From Coriobacteriales bacterium (lineage in GTDB: Bacteria > Actinomycetota > Coriobacteriia > Coriobacteriales > UBA8131): DNA of 34,759 nt. Below, in pieces: positions 8,185 to 15,690 of this stretch; within the stretch, counting starts at the first letter, position 1, and each line of letters starts with the position of its first letter. Location: contig JAIRXA010000085.1 in the NCBI GenBank assembly GCA_031268525.1, forward strand, positions 1-34,759, read 5' to 3'. The notes under the pieces were generated by a model that made no database searches, was not told the DNA's origin, and saw only the letters and a list, made by a program, of their open reading frames with translations. The translations under genes were made by a program, and so were the position numbers.

Positions 8185-9099
8185 CTAATCACTATAGAAA
8201 TGGTCGAAATCCACCCGCTGCCGCTCAGTCCCGTCGGTACGGATCTTGTAAAGGCTCCCGAGATCATCCCAGTTTGTGTAATATACCCAGTCGCCAACTA
8301 CGTTGATGAAGTCGCTATTGTCATCATTGAGCTTTATGCGCTCGGTCCCGTCGGTACGGATCTTGTAAAGGCCGTCATCTTCCTCGTTTCTGTAATATAC
8401 CCAGTCGCCAACTACGTTGATGAAGTTGCTACCCTCATCGTTGAGCTTTGTGCGCTCGGTACCATCGGTACGGATCTTGTAAAGGCTGCTATCATCATCC
8501 TCGTTTCTGTAATACACCCAGTCGCCAACTACGTTGATGCTGCTACTATCGTCACTGTTGAGCTTTGTGCGCTCGGTCCCGTCGGTACGGATCTTGTAAA
8601 GGCTCCAGCCATCACCAAAGTTTCTGTAATACACCCAGTCGCCAACTACGTTGATGTACGCGCTACCCCCATCGCTCAGCTTTGTGCGCTCGGTCCCATC
8701 GGTACGGATCTTGTAAAGGCTGCTATCATCATCCTCGTTTCTGTAATATACCCAGTCGTCGCTTTGGGCGACCATGCCAAGGTTTGTGAGATTTCCCACG
8801 GTGTTGCCTGCCTTGACGGCACCATCCAAAACACTGAAAAAGACAGTAAGGGCGATTGCCCCCATCAACAAGACAGCAGCGACTGCAGCACCGATGATGA
8901 TCGGTGTGCGTCGAGACTTTTTTGCCGGAGGTCCCTGCGCACGAGCGGACACCACAGGTTGCGGCATAACGGGAGGGAGCAACGTCTGTGTCGGTACCTG
9001 CCCTGACGGTGCAGGTACCGCAGGCCCAACCGGCGTTCCGCATCCGGCGCAGAAGCGCGCGCCGTTCTCAAGCGGTAAAGCACACCTGGTGCAGTACAT
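8185..9099 (-). CDS. Zinc-ribbon membrane protein with five DUF5050 repeats
   Basis: The 304-residue protein begins with a zinc ribbon (CTRC at 3-6, CAGC at 17-20), then a Pro/Gln linker, a basic KKSRR and one membrane helix (about 66-90). The C-terminal part, predicted outside the cell, consists of five near-identical repeats of about 38-39 residues built on DWVYYRN, SLYKIRTDGTERTKL and a short Asp/Ser spacer. This is the DUF5050 beta-propeller-like repeat. Function is unknown; surface sensing or binding is inference. An AGAGGGG ribosome site supports the start at 9099. High DNA identity among repeats points to recent unequal duplication. Five units may be a closed propeller or part of one. 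Confidence 0.85.
   Translation of the reverse strand: MYCTRCALPLENGARFCAGCGTPVGPAVPAPSGQVPTQTLLPPVMPQPVVSARAQGPPAKKSRRTPIIIGAAVAAVLLMGAIALTVFFSVLDGAVKAGNTVGNLTNLGMVAQSDDWVYYRNEDDDSSLYKIRTDGTERTKLSDGGSAYINVVGDWVYYRNFGDGWSLYKIRTDGTERTKLNSDDSSSINVVGDWVYYRNEDDDSSLYKIRTDGTERTKLNDEGSNFINVVGDWVYYRNEEDDGLYKIRTDGTERIKLNDDNSDFINVVGDWVYYTNWDDLGSLYKIRTDGTERQRVDFDHFYSD
8202..8770 (-). repeat. Tandem coding repeats, period about 114-117 bases
   Basis: The block containing CAGTCGCCAACTACGTTGAT recurs at 8288, 8402, 8519 and 8636, and a diverged copy lies near 8752. Each period encodes one DUF5050 unit of the minus-strand gene. The spacer between the conserved blocks varies in Asp/Ser/Asn codons. The periods are multiples of three, as expected if copy number changes in frame. 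Confidence 0.85.
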
Positions 9100-9265
9100 C
9101 GCTATCCCCTCTCTTCGGCAGTCGTAGGCTCGTTGGAACCTGTAGCTATCTCCGGACTCGGACTATGCGAACTGCCGCCCGATAATCATACAGCTTTACT
9201 CATGTTAGCAAACCTCGGCTGCGTATGCATTTCATAGTCTTCTGATGAAATAGGCCATTAAAAGT

Positions 9266-9958
9266 ATGGGACATTGCGAACACGGATTGTCCGGCAGATG
9301 TGCTACGGCGGGTACAGACTGCTATCAGAGCGGTGCTGTGCTTTCAAAAGCGAATATGACACTCGCCGATTTTAACCGCATAGCCGAACAATGCGTAGGA
9401 CGGGTAAACCAGTTCGCCCTCGGCGGCAGAGGCGACCCCGATTTGCACGAGAACTTTGAGCAGGTATTGAAGATGTGCCGCGACAACAACATCGTCCCGA
9501 ACTACACCACATCCGGTTACAGGCTTTCTGATTCGGCGATAGCGGCAAGCAAGAAATACTGCGGAGCTGTGGCGGTCAGTTGGTATCGCACCGAATACAC
9601 CATCAACGCGATAGAACGGTTTTTGTCCGCCGACGTGAAGACCAACATCAGCTGCTACATAGATTCCGAGATGAGCATGTCGCCGTGCAGTTTCGACCGA
9701 AGCGGAAAGTATGCTGTTTCATTGAAAGACACGACTATAGCCGAAGTGTGGCAATCACCGCAGTTTGAGTGTTTCCGTGAGCATTTGCGAAACGCCTGCC
9801 CCCAATGCGAAAGCCGAAGTCTGTGTATGGGCGGCTGCCCGATTGTGCCGGAGATAGTATTGTGTGCAAATCATCCCCACCAGAACAAGCTGGCGATGCA
9901 CTGTGGGCAAGGTAGAAGTGGCGAGGTAGACGTGGCGTCTGAACCTGCCAAATTTTAG
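9266..9958 (+). pseudogene. Radical SAM/SPASM protein remnant with internal deletion
   Basis: The 230-residue frame resembles radical SAM/SPASM enzymes that modify peptides, perhaps of the ACGX-system type. Recognisable parts are GTDCYQSGA, QFALGGRGDPDLHENFE, VPNYTTSGY and CGAVAVSWYRTEYT of the radical SAM barrel, then a jump after DVKTNI straight into the SPASM domain with SPCSFDRSG, CPQCESRSLCMGGCP. Family proteins are usually well over 300 residues, so roughly a hundred residues of the barrel are missing at the KTNI junction. The N-terminus before the cysteine cluster is also short. No good ribosome site precedes the ATG. I infer a decayed gene; a shortened functional protein is less likely. 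No substrate peptide gene is seen beside it. Confidence 0.65.
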
Positions 9959-10000
9959 TGCTCATCGTCTCGTTCATCGTACGGCTCATCGACGTTGGCA

Positions 10001-11164
10001 TCACAAGGCCCTCCCCTGAGATGCAACTATCAGTCCATCAGCACTGTGGCCAGGGAATTCGAGGCCCTCATTGCTCATCAATCCGATCAGTTTTTCCAAT
10101 CGCGAGAAGATGCGGTGACTGGCCCTCAGGCGCTTGTCAACAAACTCTTGCCTGAGTGCTCGCTGCCCCGCGCGGGAAGGATTCATTACTTGAAGCAGCA
10201 TGGCCTCAACGTCAGCTTTCTCCAAAAGTATGATCTCCATGCTTTCCCTAACGCTGTTGAGGATTGAAACGCTACTCTGCGAGTCGCTCAACATCCTCAT
10301 TTGCCTCGACAGATACAGGCAGCGTCTTGTCAGCTCATTAAGGTCGACCATCGCTTTTGTGGACCATCGGGAAAAGTAATCCCGCTCATCGTACGGCTCA
10401 CTCAGCAGACTACAGTGCATGAGCTGAAGGGCTCTCTCAATCCATTTGTGATGCGAAGCCAAAAGAGCTGAGATGAGCTGCGTTTCTTTCACAACATCAA
10501 GCGAGTTCATCGCAACATGAAGCTGATAGTATTCAGCGAACTCTCCGGTAATGGCCGCTCTCCCAGAGGACTCCTCAAACACCCCGCCAGGCAGGAAATA
10601 CCATTTCTCCCAGTATGGCGGTATCCAGAAGCAGGTGCATTTTGACTGCTCGCTACAAAAGTGCAGCAGGTGACGGGATTGTTCCACAGAGGGTTGCAGA
10701 GCCTCGACAATCTCATCCGTCAGTCTCTCAATGCGCTCAAGCCTTATCTCCCTGACCTCGGCTTTCCTCGATCTACGCGTTTCTGCGTAGCGACAATATC
10801 TGGAAAAGGAACGCGTCCACGGAGCAACTGGCAAGCCAAGTGCGTGCAGGGATTCTCTTCTGACCAGTTCCGCTTCGGCCTCATCTGGGATACGTTGATA
10901 CGAGTTGGCATGAAGCTGCGAATGAGCGTATTCGTGTATCAGAATACCCAGAAGCTCCAGTGAGCAGCGCCTGTAACGCAGAAGGATCAAGGGCACGTCC
11001 TCTCTTGGACGAAAGCAACCCAGAGTCGACGAGCCAGTCTTCTTGTCCTTCGGAGCCTCTCCATTGAAATACGCCTTGATGCCGAAGTGCTCCTCCAGCG
11101 GTGCGATGTACAGCCGCCGGAATTCAGCGCGGGGCATGCTCCCGGTGGCAGGATATTCTTTCAT
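10001..11164 (-). CDS. HEXXH metallopeptidase-like protein
   Basis: This 387-residue protein has a zinc-peptidase motif, LLGILIHEYAHSQLH (HEYAH at 77-81), followed by EAEAELV (95-101), which supplies a candidate third ligand. The layout resembles IrrE/ImmA and ArdC-type peptidase domains found on mobile and stress-related loci. The remaining 280 residues are mostly helical and unrecognised. Its ATG overlaps the stop of the upstream DUF6273-like gene (ATGA), so the two are probably one transcription unit. The target is unknown; cleavage of a repressor or antirestriction function would be guesses by family analogy. Confidence 0.7.
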   Translation of the reverse strand: MKEYPATGSMPRAEFRRLYIAPLEEHFGIKAYFNGEAPKDKKTGSSTLGCFRPREDVPLILLRYRRCSLELLGILIHEYAHSQLHANSYQRIPDEAEAELVRRESLHALGLPVAPWTRSFSRYCRYAETRRSRKAEVREIRLERIERLTDEIVEALQPSVEQSRHLLHFCSEQSKCTCFWIPPYWEKWYFLPGGVFEESSGRAAITGEFAEYYQLHVAMNSLDVVKETQLISALLASHHKWIERALQLMHCSLLSEPYDERDYFSRWSTKAMVDLNELTRRCLYLSRQMRMLSDSQSSVSILNSVRESMEIILLEKADVEAMLLQVMNPSRAGQRALRQEFVDKRLRASHRIFSRLEKLIGLMSNEGLEFPGHSADGLIVASQGRAL

Positions 11165-11811
11165 AGCACCATCCCCTGTGTGATCTTGTCAACCGTGCCG
11201 TCGAGCGAGTACCTCAGTTCATACTTTTCGGCTTCAGAGATACTGAGGAGGAATAGCTTATCGGTAGTCGGCTCGCAGCCTGCAACTCCATATTCAGCGT
11301 TACCGTCATTTACGAAGGTTGAGGAGGCAATGATTGATTTCTCGTTAAAAGCAAAGCTTCCATCTATAAAGTCAGTGTTGAGCCATCTTCGCAGACTGCA
11401 GTCACTCCATGAGGCGTCTTCGATAGTATCATTATACTGACGGCTGCTGACATAATCTTGGGTAATAATGAGAGCTTTGCCTTCCCTGATGTCTAAAACT
11501 AACCAGTTATGTCCACCAAATCCAGATACAACTTCGCCTATAGATAGACCAGTAGGTATCCCAAGCACTTCTGAGTTTGTTGTTGATACGAGTGATGTTC
11601 CAGAAAAAGAACCTACTACATTCTCTTCCTGCTGTTCTGTGCCCAACGCGCTCCTCAGTAAAGCAACAGTGATTGCTACGGCTGCAAAAATCCCTATAAA
11701 AACGAGGATACGCCTGGCGTGAGAGTGTGCGGGTTTTGTCCTTGAGTGATTGCCACTGGCGGTTCTTTTGGTTCTGCTCTGTATGTCTGGTTTTACTTTG
11801 CCGTAAGCCAT
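11161..11811 (-). CDS. Membrane-anchored DUF6273-like protein, domain incomplete
   Basis: The 216-residue protein has a basic N-terminus, one membrane helix (about 34-52), and an extracytoplasmic domain with NWLVLDIREGKALIITQDY, SWSDCSLRRWLN, AFNEKSIIASSTFVN and KLFLLSISEAEKYEL. These are hallmarks of DUF6273, a domain often found with surface or extracellular proteins of Gram-positive bacteria. The family domain normally continues with a region ending in WLRSPG-like sequence; here the protein stops soon after EAEKY. It may be truncated. The gene overlaps the following metallopeptidase start by four bases. Confidence 0.65.
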   Translation of the reverse strand: MAYGKVKPDIQSRTKRTASGNHSRTKPAHSHARRILVFIGIFAAVAITVALLRSALGTEQQEENVVGSFSGTSLVSTTNSEVLGIPTGLSIGEVVSGFGGHNWLVLDIREGKALIITQDYVSSRQYNDTIEDASWSDCSLRRWLNTDFIDGSFAFNEKSIIASSTFVNDGNAEYGVAGCEPTTDKLFLLSISEAEKYELRYSLDGTVDKITQGMVL

Positions 11812-11895
11812 TGCCGTCCATTATCCTCTCGTCACGTTGGCATTGAGTCTTTACATAACTAGAGCCACAGCGTTGTCCATAGGTGCCACATGAGA

Positions 11896-11941
11896 GAGCT
11901 GCGAGGGACACCCTTATTGAGCAGGATGTCCCTCTCAGCTC
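11896..11941. terminator. Strong stem-loop at the end of the TerY-P operon
   Basis: Arms GAGCTG-C-GAGGGACA and TGTCCCTC-T-CAGCTC pair over 14 bases with one mismatch around a 16-base loop. The element begins nine bases past the stop of the 30-residue zinc-ribbon gene. No T-run follows on the minus strand, so it may terminate weakly or protect the 3' end of the mRNA. Confidence 0.5.
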
Positions 11942-11949
11942 ATTCCCGC

Positions 11950-12042
11950 CTATACTGCTTCTCCGCAGCTCGGACATTCCTCGACACAACCCGCCTTGTC
12001 ATCGAACGTATAGCCGCAATGCGGGCATCTTACCTTTGCCAT
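11950..12042 (-). CDS. 30-residue double-CxxC zinc-ribbon microprotein
   Basis: The frame encodes a 30-residue protein with CPHCG at 6-10 and CPSCG at 24-28, separated by about 14 residues (YTFDDKAGCVEE), which is the spacing of a complete rubredoxin-like zinc ribbon. The start has an excellent ribosome site, GGGAGGTGA, seven bases upstream. It is the last of three short genes after the VTT gene and is followed by a strong stem-loop. Such ribbons usually bind protein or nucleic acid; the partner is unknown. The TerY-P kinase of the same operon also carries a zinc ribbon. Confidence 0.75.
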   Translation of the reverse strand: MAKVRCPHCGYTFDDKAGCVEECPSCGEAV

Positions 12043-12086
12043 GAACTCACCTCCCTCGTAATCATCACCTTTCCAATGCCTGCCGC

Positions 12087-12236
12087 CTATCGCTCGCGGC
12101 CGGTTCCCTTGCATCGCGGGCACTTACCGCTACCACTACAACCGCCGCACGGGCTGTTGAGATGAGTCCGCCCTGATCCCTTGCAACCCTGGCACTTACC
12201 TGACCCGCCGCATACCCAGCACTTCTCCTTAGACAT
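12087..12236 (-). CDS. 49-residue protein of four DnaJ-type CxxCxGxG motifs
   Basis: The whole protein is a DnaJ-like zinc finger: CWVCGGSG (6-13), CQGCKGSG (15-22), CGGCSGSG (30-37) and CPRCKGTG (39-46), with a short arm between motifs 2 and 3. In DnaJ this domain binds two zinc ions and helps hold unfolded proteins. Here there is no J-domain, so partner DnaK stimulation is not expected. The start has GGGAGGTG close upstream, and it overlaps the end of the preceding small gene by eight bases, indicating coupled translation. It is compact, complete and conserved-looking. Similar stand-alone fingers occur in other proteins, but a role here is inference. Confidence 0.8.
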   Translation of the reverse strand: MSKEKCWVCGGSGKCQGCKGSGRTHLNSPCGGCSGSGKCPRCKGTGRER

Positions 12237-12396
12237 AACACACCTCCCTTCTTCTGGTCGTAGCCGTCAGAATGTCAAGCATGTGGTCGTACCAATAGTC
12301 TCCAGGCACCTTCTCAGTTTCCTGTATAGGCTCCTGCAGGAGAAACGCTTGATGGTTACGCCTGGGGATGTCGTACCTGTTGCTGTGTTCAGTCAT
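12229..12396 (-). CDS. Small protein of unknown function
   Basis: This 55-residue hydrophilic protein (start MTEHSNRYDIPRR, end RREVCYV) matches nothing I recognise. The ATG at 12396 follows AAGGAG with only two bases of spacing, which is tight. Its last eight bases overlap the start of the DnaJ-finger gene, which favours a real coding frame. The centre has KVPGDYWYDHMLDILTAT, possibly one amphipathic helix. Between it and the VTT gene lie 100 bases with no other gene. Confidence 0.5.
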   Translation of the reverse strand: MTEHSNRYDIPRRNHQAFLLQEPIQETEKVPGDYWYDHMLDILTATTRRREVCYV

Positions 12397-12496
12397 AGCT
12401 CCTTCTTTCTTCTGGGTGTATCTGACATCAATCATTAAACACGGCTGTAGCGAGGGGCCGGAATTCGTAATTACCGCATCCGAGAGCGCCGGGGCA

Positions 12497-13066
12497 TCAA
12501 TACAAGCTCCCGAGCACAAGAACAGAGACAGCTACAGAGACAGAGATCTTCAACAGCTTGCCAAGAAAGCACAGCGTAATAAAGCGCCAGAAACTCACCT
12601 TTAAGTAGCCCGAGGCAAACCCCACGATGTCGAAGAGAGGCAGAGGAATAGCTGCCATGGTAAAGATCACCCGTTGTCTCCCGCCCTTTAGCAGGTCGAT
12701 GAGCTTGCATAACACCTTGTTCTTGGGGGTCTCGATTTGCTTTACGTTTCTGCCAGCCATCCCCGCTAGGTAGCCCATCGTTTCGCCAAGCGTGCTTCCG
12801 GCTGCGCCCATCAGGGCTACGGCAACCGGGTTGAGGAAGGTTGCTGCGCTCATAACGACAGCAAGGCTGGGCGCAGGGGCAAATACTGTGGCATTACACA
12901 GAAAGCAAAGGGTTAATACACCGAAATAGCCCAAGCCTTCGAAGTAGGTCAGCCTATCTTGAAAGACATACGCGAGCACGGACCCAGCGACAATCAATAC
13001 GATGAACGCAATGTTGGCCGCAAGGAGCCATGGGTTTTTCCTGGGATTACCGGTAGCAACATCCAT
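12497..13066 (-). CDS. VTT-domain (DedA/SNARE-associated-like) membrane protein
   Basis: The 189-residue protein has four to five hydrophobic segments. The central part contains NATVFAPAPSLAVVMSAATFLNP and GAAGSTLGETMGYLAGMAGRN, followed by FTMAAIPLPLFDIVGFASGYLKV. This fits the VTT (YqaA/DedA-like) fold, proposed to move lipids or ions across the membrane. The charged loop before FTMAAIP and the conserved small residues in GSTLGE match family features. It starts one base after the kinase stop, so it is part of the TerY-P operon. A linked membrane protein may be a target of the kinase; this is inference. Confidence 0.8.
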   Translation of the reverse strand: MDVATGNPRKNPWLLAANIAFIVLIVAGSVLAYVFQDRLTYFEGLGYFGVLTLCFLCNATVFAPAPSLAVVMSAATFLNPVAVALMGAAGSTLGETMGYLAGMAGRNVKQIETPKNKVLCKLIDLLKGGRQRVIFTMAAIPLPLFDIVGFASGYLKVSFWRFITLCFLGKLLKISVSVAVSVLVLGSLY

Positions 13067-13067
13067 G

Positions 13068-14708
13068 TCAGCCGCCGGACAGCACGCCGATAAGAATCGC
13101 CAAGATGACGACTATGCCGGCTATCATCACGGCGGCCGAGATAACCAACGCAAGCAGCAGCACTACAACCGCAGATGCAAAGGGGGCAACTACCGTCAGG
13201 AGCCCTGAGAGCCCGTAGTCCCTTAGCGCAGGCGGTCTTTGAGCGTATGCCAGTCCATATACAACTGGCAGGAGAAAGCAGGCAACGACCGACAGTATGG
13301 CGTAAACCGTTGTTGCCACAGGATCGGCAATACTCTTTCCCATAATGCCAATGAAAAGTTGGCGGACTACTGGCACAAAGTACAACGATGACAACACCGC
13401 CACTAAAAGGGAGCCGCCCATGGTGATACCCCAATATGCCTCCGGCCTTTCCCACCAGTCGGTTATCAGTGCTGGATTTTCCGCTTGCATGTTCTGTCTG
13501 GCAACCCGCCACAGCGAGCGTGGAGACTTAAGCAAAGATGGCCTGGCAACAACACCGCTGAAAGCGGTAGGGGTTGCAACCGTCGTCTTGTTTGTGGCTT
13601 GGTTTGCCGCAGGGTTTGGGGCGTGCAGGTTAATAGGTGGCTTGGGGATGAAGCTGCTAGCCTTGCTCTTGTGTCTCTTAAGCGCCGCGCAATGAGGGCA
13701 GCTGTTCAGGCCGTTGAAATAGTAATGATGCTTGTCTTTGCTGCACTGAACCCGGCAGGACTTCATGCTTCGTCCGAGCGCTTCGTGCCAGTCCGTGGCA
13801 TTAGGGCGCAGGGAGGGACTGCCGTAGCCTTTATCGAACGCAAGCGTGAACAACCTTGCTATGTCCGGATGAGTTTCACTCAGGCTGGGGGTGCGGGCAG
13901 CGAGTGGTTTGTATCCCGCTTTGAAACAGTATTCGTTGCGCTCGACGGAGTCGTTTGCCTTGCCAGGAGCGACTGATGATAGGCGCTTGCCTACCTGTAG
14001 GCCATTAAAGGGTGGTGTTCCGTTCATGGTGAGCAGGAAAATGTGCTCTGCCAGCGCAAATACATCGGTCTCTTTGGTGAAGGAGCTACCGGTTTTCCGG
14101 AACAGCTCCCCATACCCTCCTTTAAGCCCTTTGACCCTTGCCAGCAGTTCAGGCGCTACGAATCCGTCGTAGGCGACGGGGCAGGGGTAGGTGTGCCCTG
14201 TGGCATGGTCGGTGAACTGGAAAGAGTTGGTGTCCAGTATCGCCACCTCGCAGGTCTTGGGATTGACCCTGATATTATTGGGATTAAAGTCTCCAATCAC
14301 ATATTCGCTCGCATGCAGTCCAGCCACAGTGATGGCGATGTTGCGGCAGATTGTCAACCTGTAACGTAGGTCCAACGCCGCATACTTGTTGGGCGGATAG
14401 GGATGCAGCTCATTTATATCCACCCCTGATGCGAACTCCTTCATGGAAAAGCCTGCAAAGGAGCCGTTCTGGTGGTAAAACAGCTCCTGTGGCCAGGCCA
14501 AATGCTTAAGTATGCTTCCCGACGGCGGGCGTGTGATCATGTACCGAATCTTAGATTCGAGATCCGGTGCGAGGCTCTGTGGCTTGAATACTTTGGCAAG
14601 TACACCGCTCTGGCCCTTGATGCGGTGTATACAGGCCTCGCCTTCGCTGGCTATAGGTGGCTCAACAAGTTCGCATCTGCCTGAGCCGTTCTGGCTGAAC
14701 ACATGCAT
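13068..14708 (-). CDS. TerY-P-type protein kinase with zinc ribbon and membrane segments
   Basis: This 546-residue protein is a divergent Ser/Thr-type kinase of the TerY-P triad. Visible elements are a VAIK-like lysine (LAKVF, K39), catalytic loop IGDFNPNNIRV (139-147), metal site LDTNSF (DTN replaces DFG at 159-161), and VAPELL (184-189). It is followed by a zinc ribbon with cysteines at 318/322 and 337/340, typical of these kinases, then a disordered linker and three to four membrane helices (about 429-545). It probably sits in the membrane with its kinase in the cytoplasm. GGGAGGT supports the start. It lies 18 bases after the phosphatase gene. Activity is likely but the altered DFG should be tested. 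Confidence 0.85.
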   Translation of the reverse strand: MHVFSQNGSGRCELVEPPIASEGEACIHRIKGQSGVLAKVFKPQSLAPDLESKIRYMITRPPSGSILKHLAWPQELFYHQNGSFAGFSMKEFASGVDINELHPYPPNKYAALDLRYRLTICRNIAITVAGLHASEYVIGDFNPNNIRVNPKTCEVAILDTNSFQFTDHATGHTYPCPVAYDGFVAPELLARVKGLKGGYGELFRKTGSSFTKETDVFALAEHIFLLTMNGTPPFNGLQVGKRLSSVAPGKANDSVERNEYCFKAGYKPLAARTPSLSETHPDIARLFTLAFDKGYGSPSLRPNATDWHEALGRSMKSCRVQCSKDKHHYYFNGLNSCPHCAALKRHKSKASSFIPKPPINLHAPNPAANQATNKTTVATPTAFSGVVARPSLLKSPRSLWRVARQNMQAENPALITDWWERPEAYWGITMGGSLLVAVLSSLYFVPVVRQLFIGIMGKSIADPVATTVYAILSVVACFLLPVVYGLAYAQRPPALRDYGLSGLLTVVAPFASAVVVLLLALVISAAVMIAGIVVILAILIGVLSGG

Positions 14709-14726
14709 CTCGTACCTCCCGGGCCG

Positions 14727-15680
14727 TTACTCATGCGACTCAGGGTCTTCCAAGACCTGTGCCGCATCTTTGTTTTCATTGGGTAAGCTTGTTGGATGTG
14801 ATCCTGAATCGGTGCCTGTGACATCAGCATCATTCCAGCTCGGATACAGCTCGCAATCGTGCTTACGGTGCCACTCGCTCACCAGCCTCTTCCAGTCGGG
14901 TTCCCTGTAGTACGCATCCTCAAGACAGGTTGCCCTCGCGTCACCTACGATAACCACTACGGTTACGTCATCGTTGTTGGTTGCCTCGTCGGGCACCTGC
15001 TCGATAGAGCGTTTCACCCGGATGTTTCCCTCTTTGTTGGTGATGTTCAGCTTGTCAGCGGGGTAGTCTAAGAGGAAGCGTAGCGGTGGGATGTAAAGTC
15101 CGTCGCTGAAATCTTCAAGCAGCGGATTACAGACAAAGCCCAGAAAACCGTCGCTGGTCAGGAGAACCGATGACACCGGCTTTGGGTGTTTGCCAAAGAC
15201 CCACCAATCCTCGCCAAAGCTCAATGGGTATACACGCCCGTACTCGTCGTTTTGCTCTTCGGTGACCTTGGCATAGTGACCGTCTGCTTGCAGGGCGATG
15301 ATGCCACTGTCGCCAGACTGGCCGAAGTACAGGTCTTTGCCGATAAGCACGGCAGTGGCGAGGGTCGTGTCGCAGTCGCGTAGGTCGTATCCGCGCACTC
15401 TGGCAAGAAGTTCCACGGCTTCCCTGGCGCAACAATAGGCATCCTTGAGGGACTTGAACATCATCTCGATACTCGGCGTAGAGCCTTTGAGGTGCTCTGC
15501 CAGGAACACCATCGTTACAAATGAAGCCAGCTTCGACGCTTCGTCGGAGTGCGCCGCACTTCCCAGACCGTCGGCAACCACCCCAATGGCGATCCCATCA
15601 TCTGTAACGAACTCAGCGAGGCTGTCCTGGCATACGGGGTGGGAAGGACCGCCTTTGATCGCCTTGAATATGCGTGGCAT
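14727..15680 (-). CDS. PP2C-type protein phosphatase of the TerY-P triad
   Basis: This 317-residue cytoplasmic protein resembles PP2C metal-dependent Ser/Thr phosphatases. Metal-binding motifs are VVADGLGSAAHS (Asp37-Gly38), SGDSG in place of the usual VGDSR (near 122-126), LTSDGF (176-178) and NNDDVTVVVI (235-244). It probably reverses phosphorylation by the neighbouring kinase. The start at 15680 has AGGAGG six bases upstream; the longer frame to 15725 would overlap the vWA gene. The C-terminal 65 residues are acidic and likely disordered. It begins ten bases after the vWA stop, in the operon order vWA-phosphatase-kinase. Confidence 0.87.
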   Translation of the reverse strand: MPRIFKAIKGGPSHPVCQDSLAEFVTDDGIAIGVVADGLGSAAHSDEASKLASFVTMVFLAEHLKGSTPSIEMMFKSLKDAYCCAREAVELLARVRGYDLRDCDTTLATAVLIGKDLYFGQSGDSGIIALQADGHYAKVTEEQNDEYGRVYPLSFGEDWWVFGKHPKPVSSVLLTSDGFLGFVCNPLLEDFSDGLYIPPLRFLLDYPADKLNITNKEGNIRVKRSIEQVPDEATNNDDVTVVVIVGDARATCLEDAYYREPDWKRLVSEWHRKHDCELYPSWNDADVTGTDSGSHPTSLPNENKDAAQVLEDPESHE

Positions 15681-15690
15681 AGGAGCCCTC

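Noticed and set aside
8202-8770. Possible CRISPR-like array
   Set aside because: The period is about 117 bases, is divisible by three, and encodes protein repeats in frame.
8086-9006. Plus-strand frame with repeated VGTDLVKA-type units
   Set aside because: It mirrors the DUF5050 repeats of the real minus-strand gene, which has zinc ribbon, membrane helix and ribosome site.
9735-10004. Minus-strand 89-residue frame past the metallopeptidase gene
   Set aside because: It is antisense to the SPASM region and has no ribosome site or domain.
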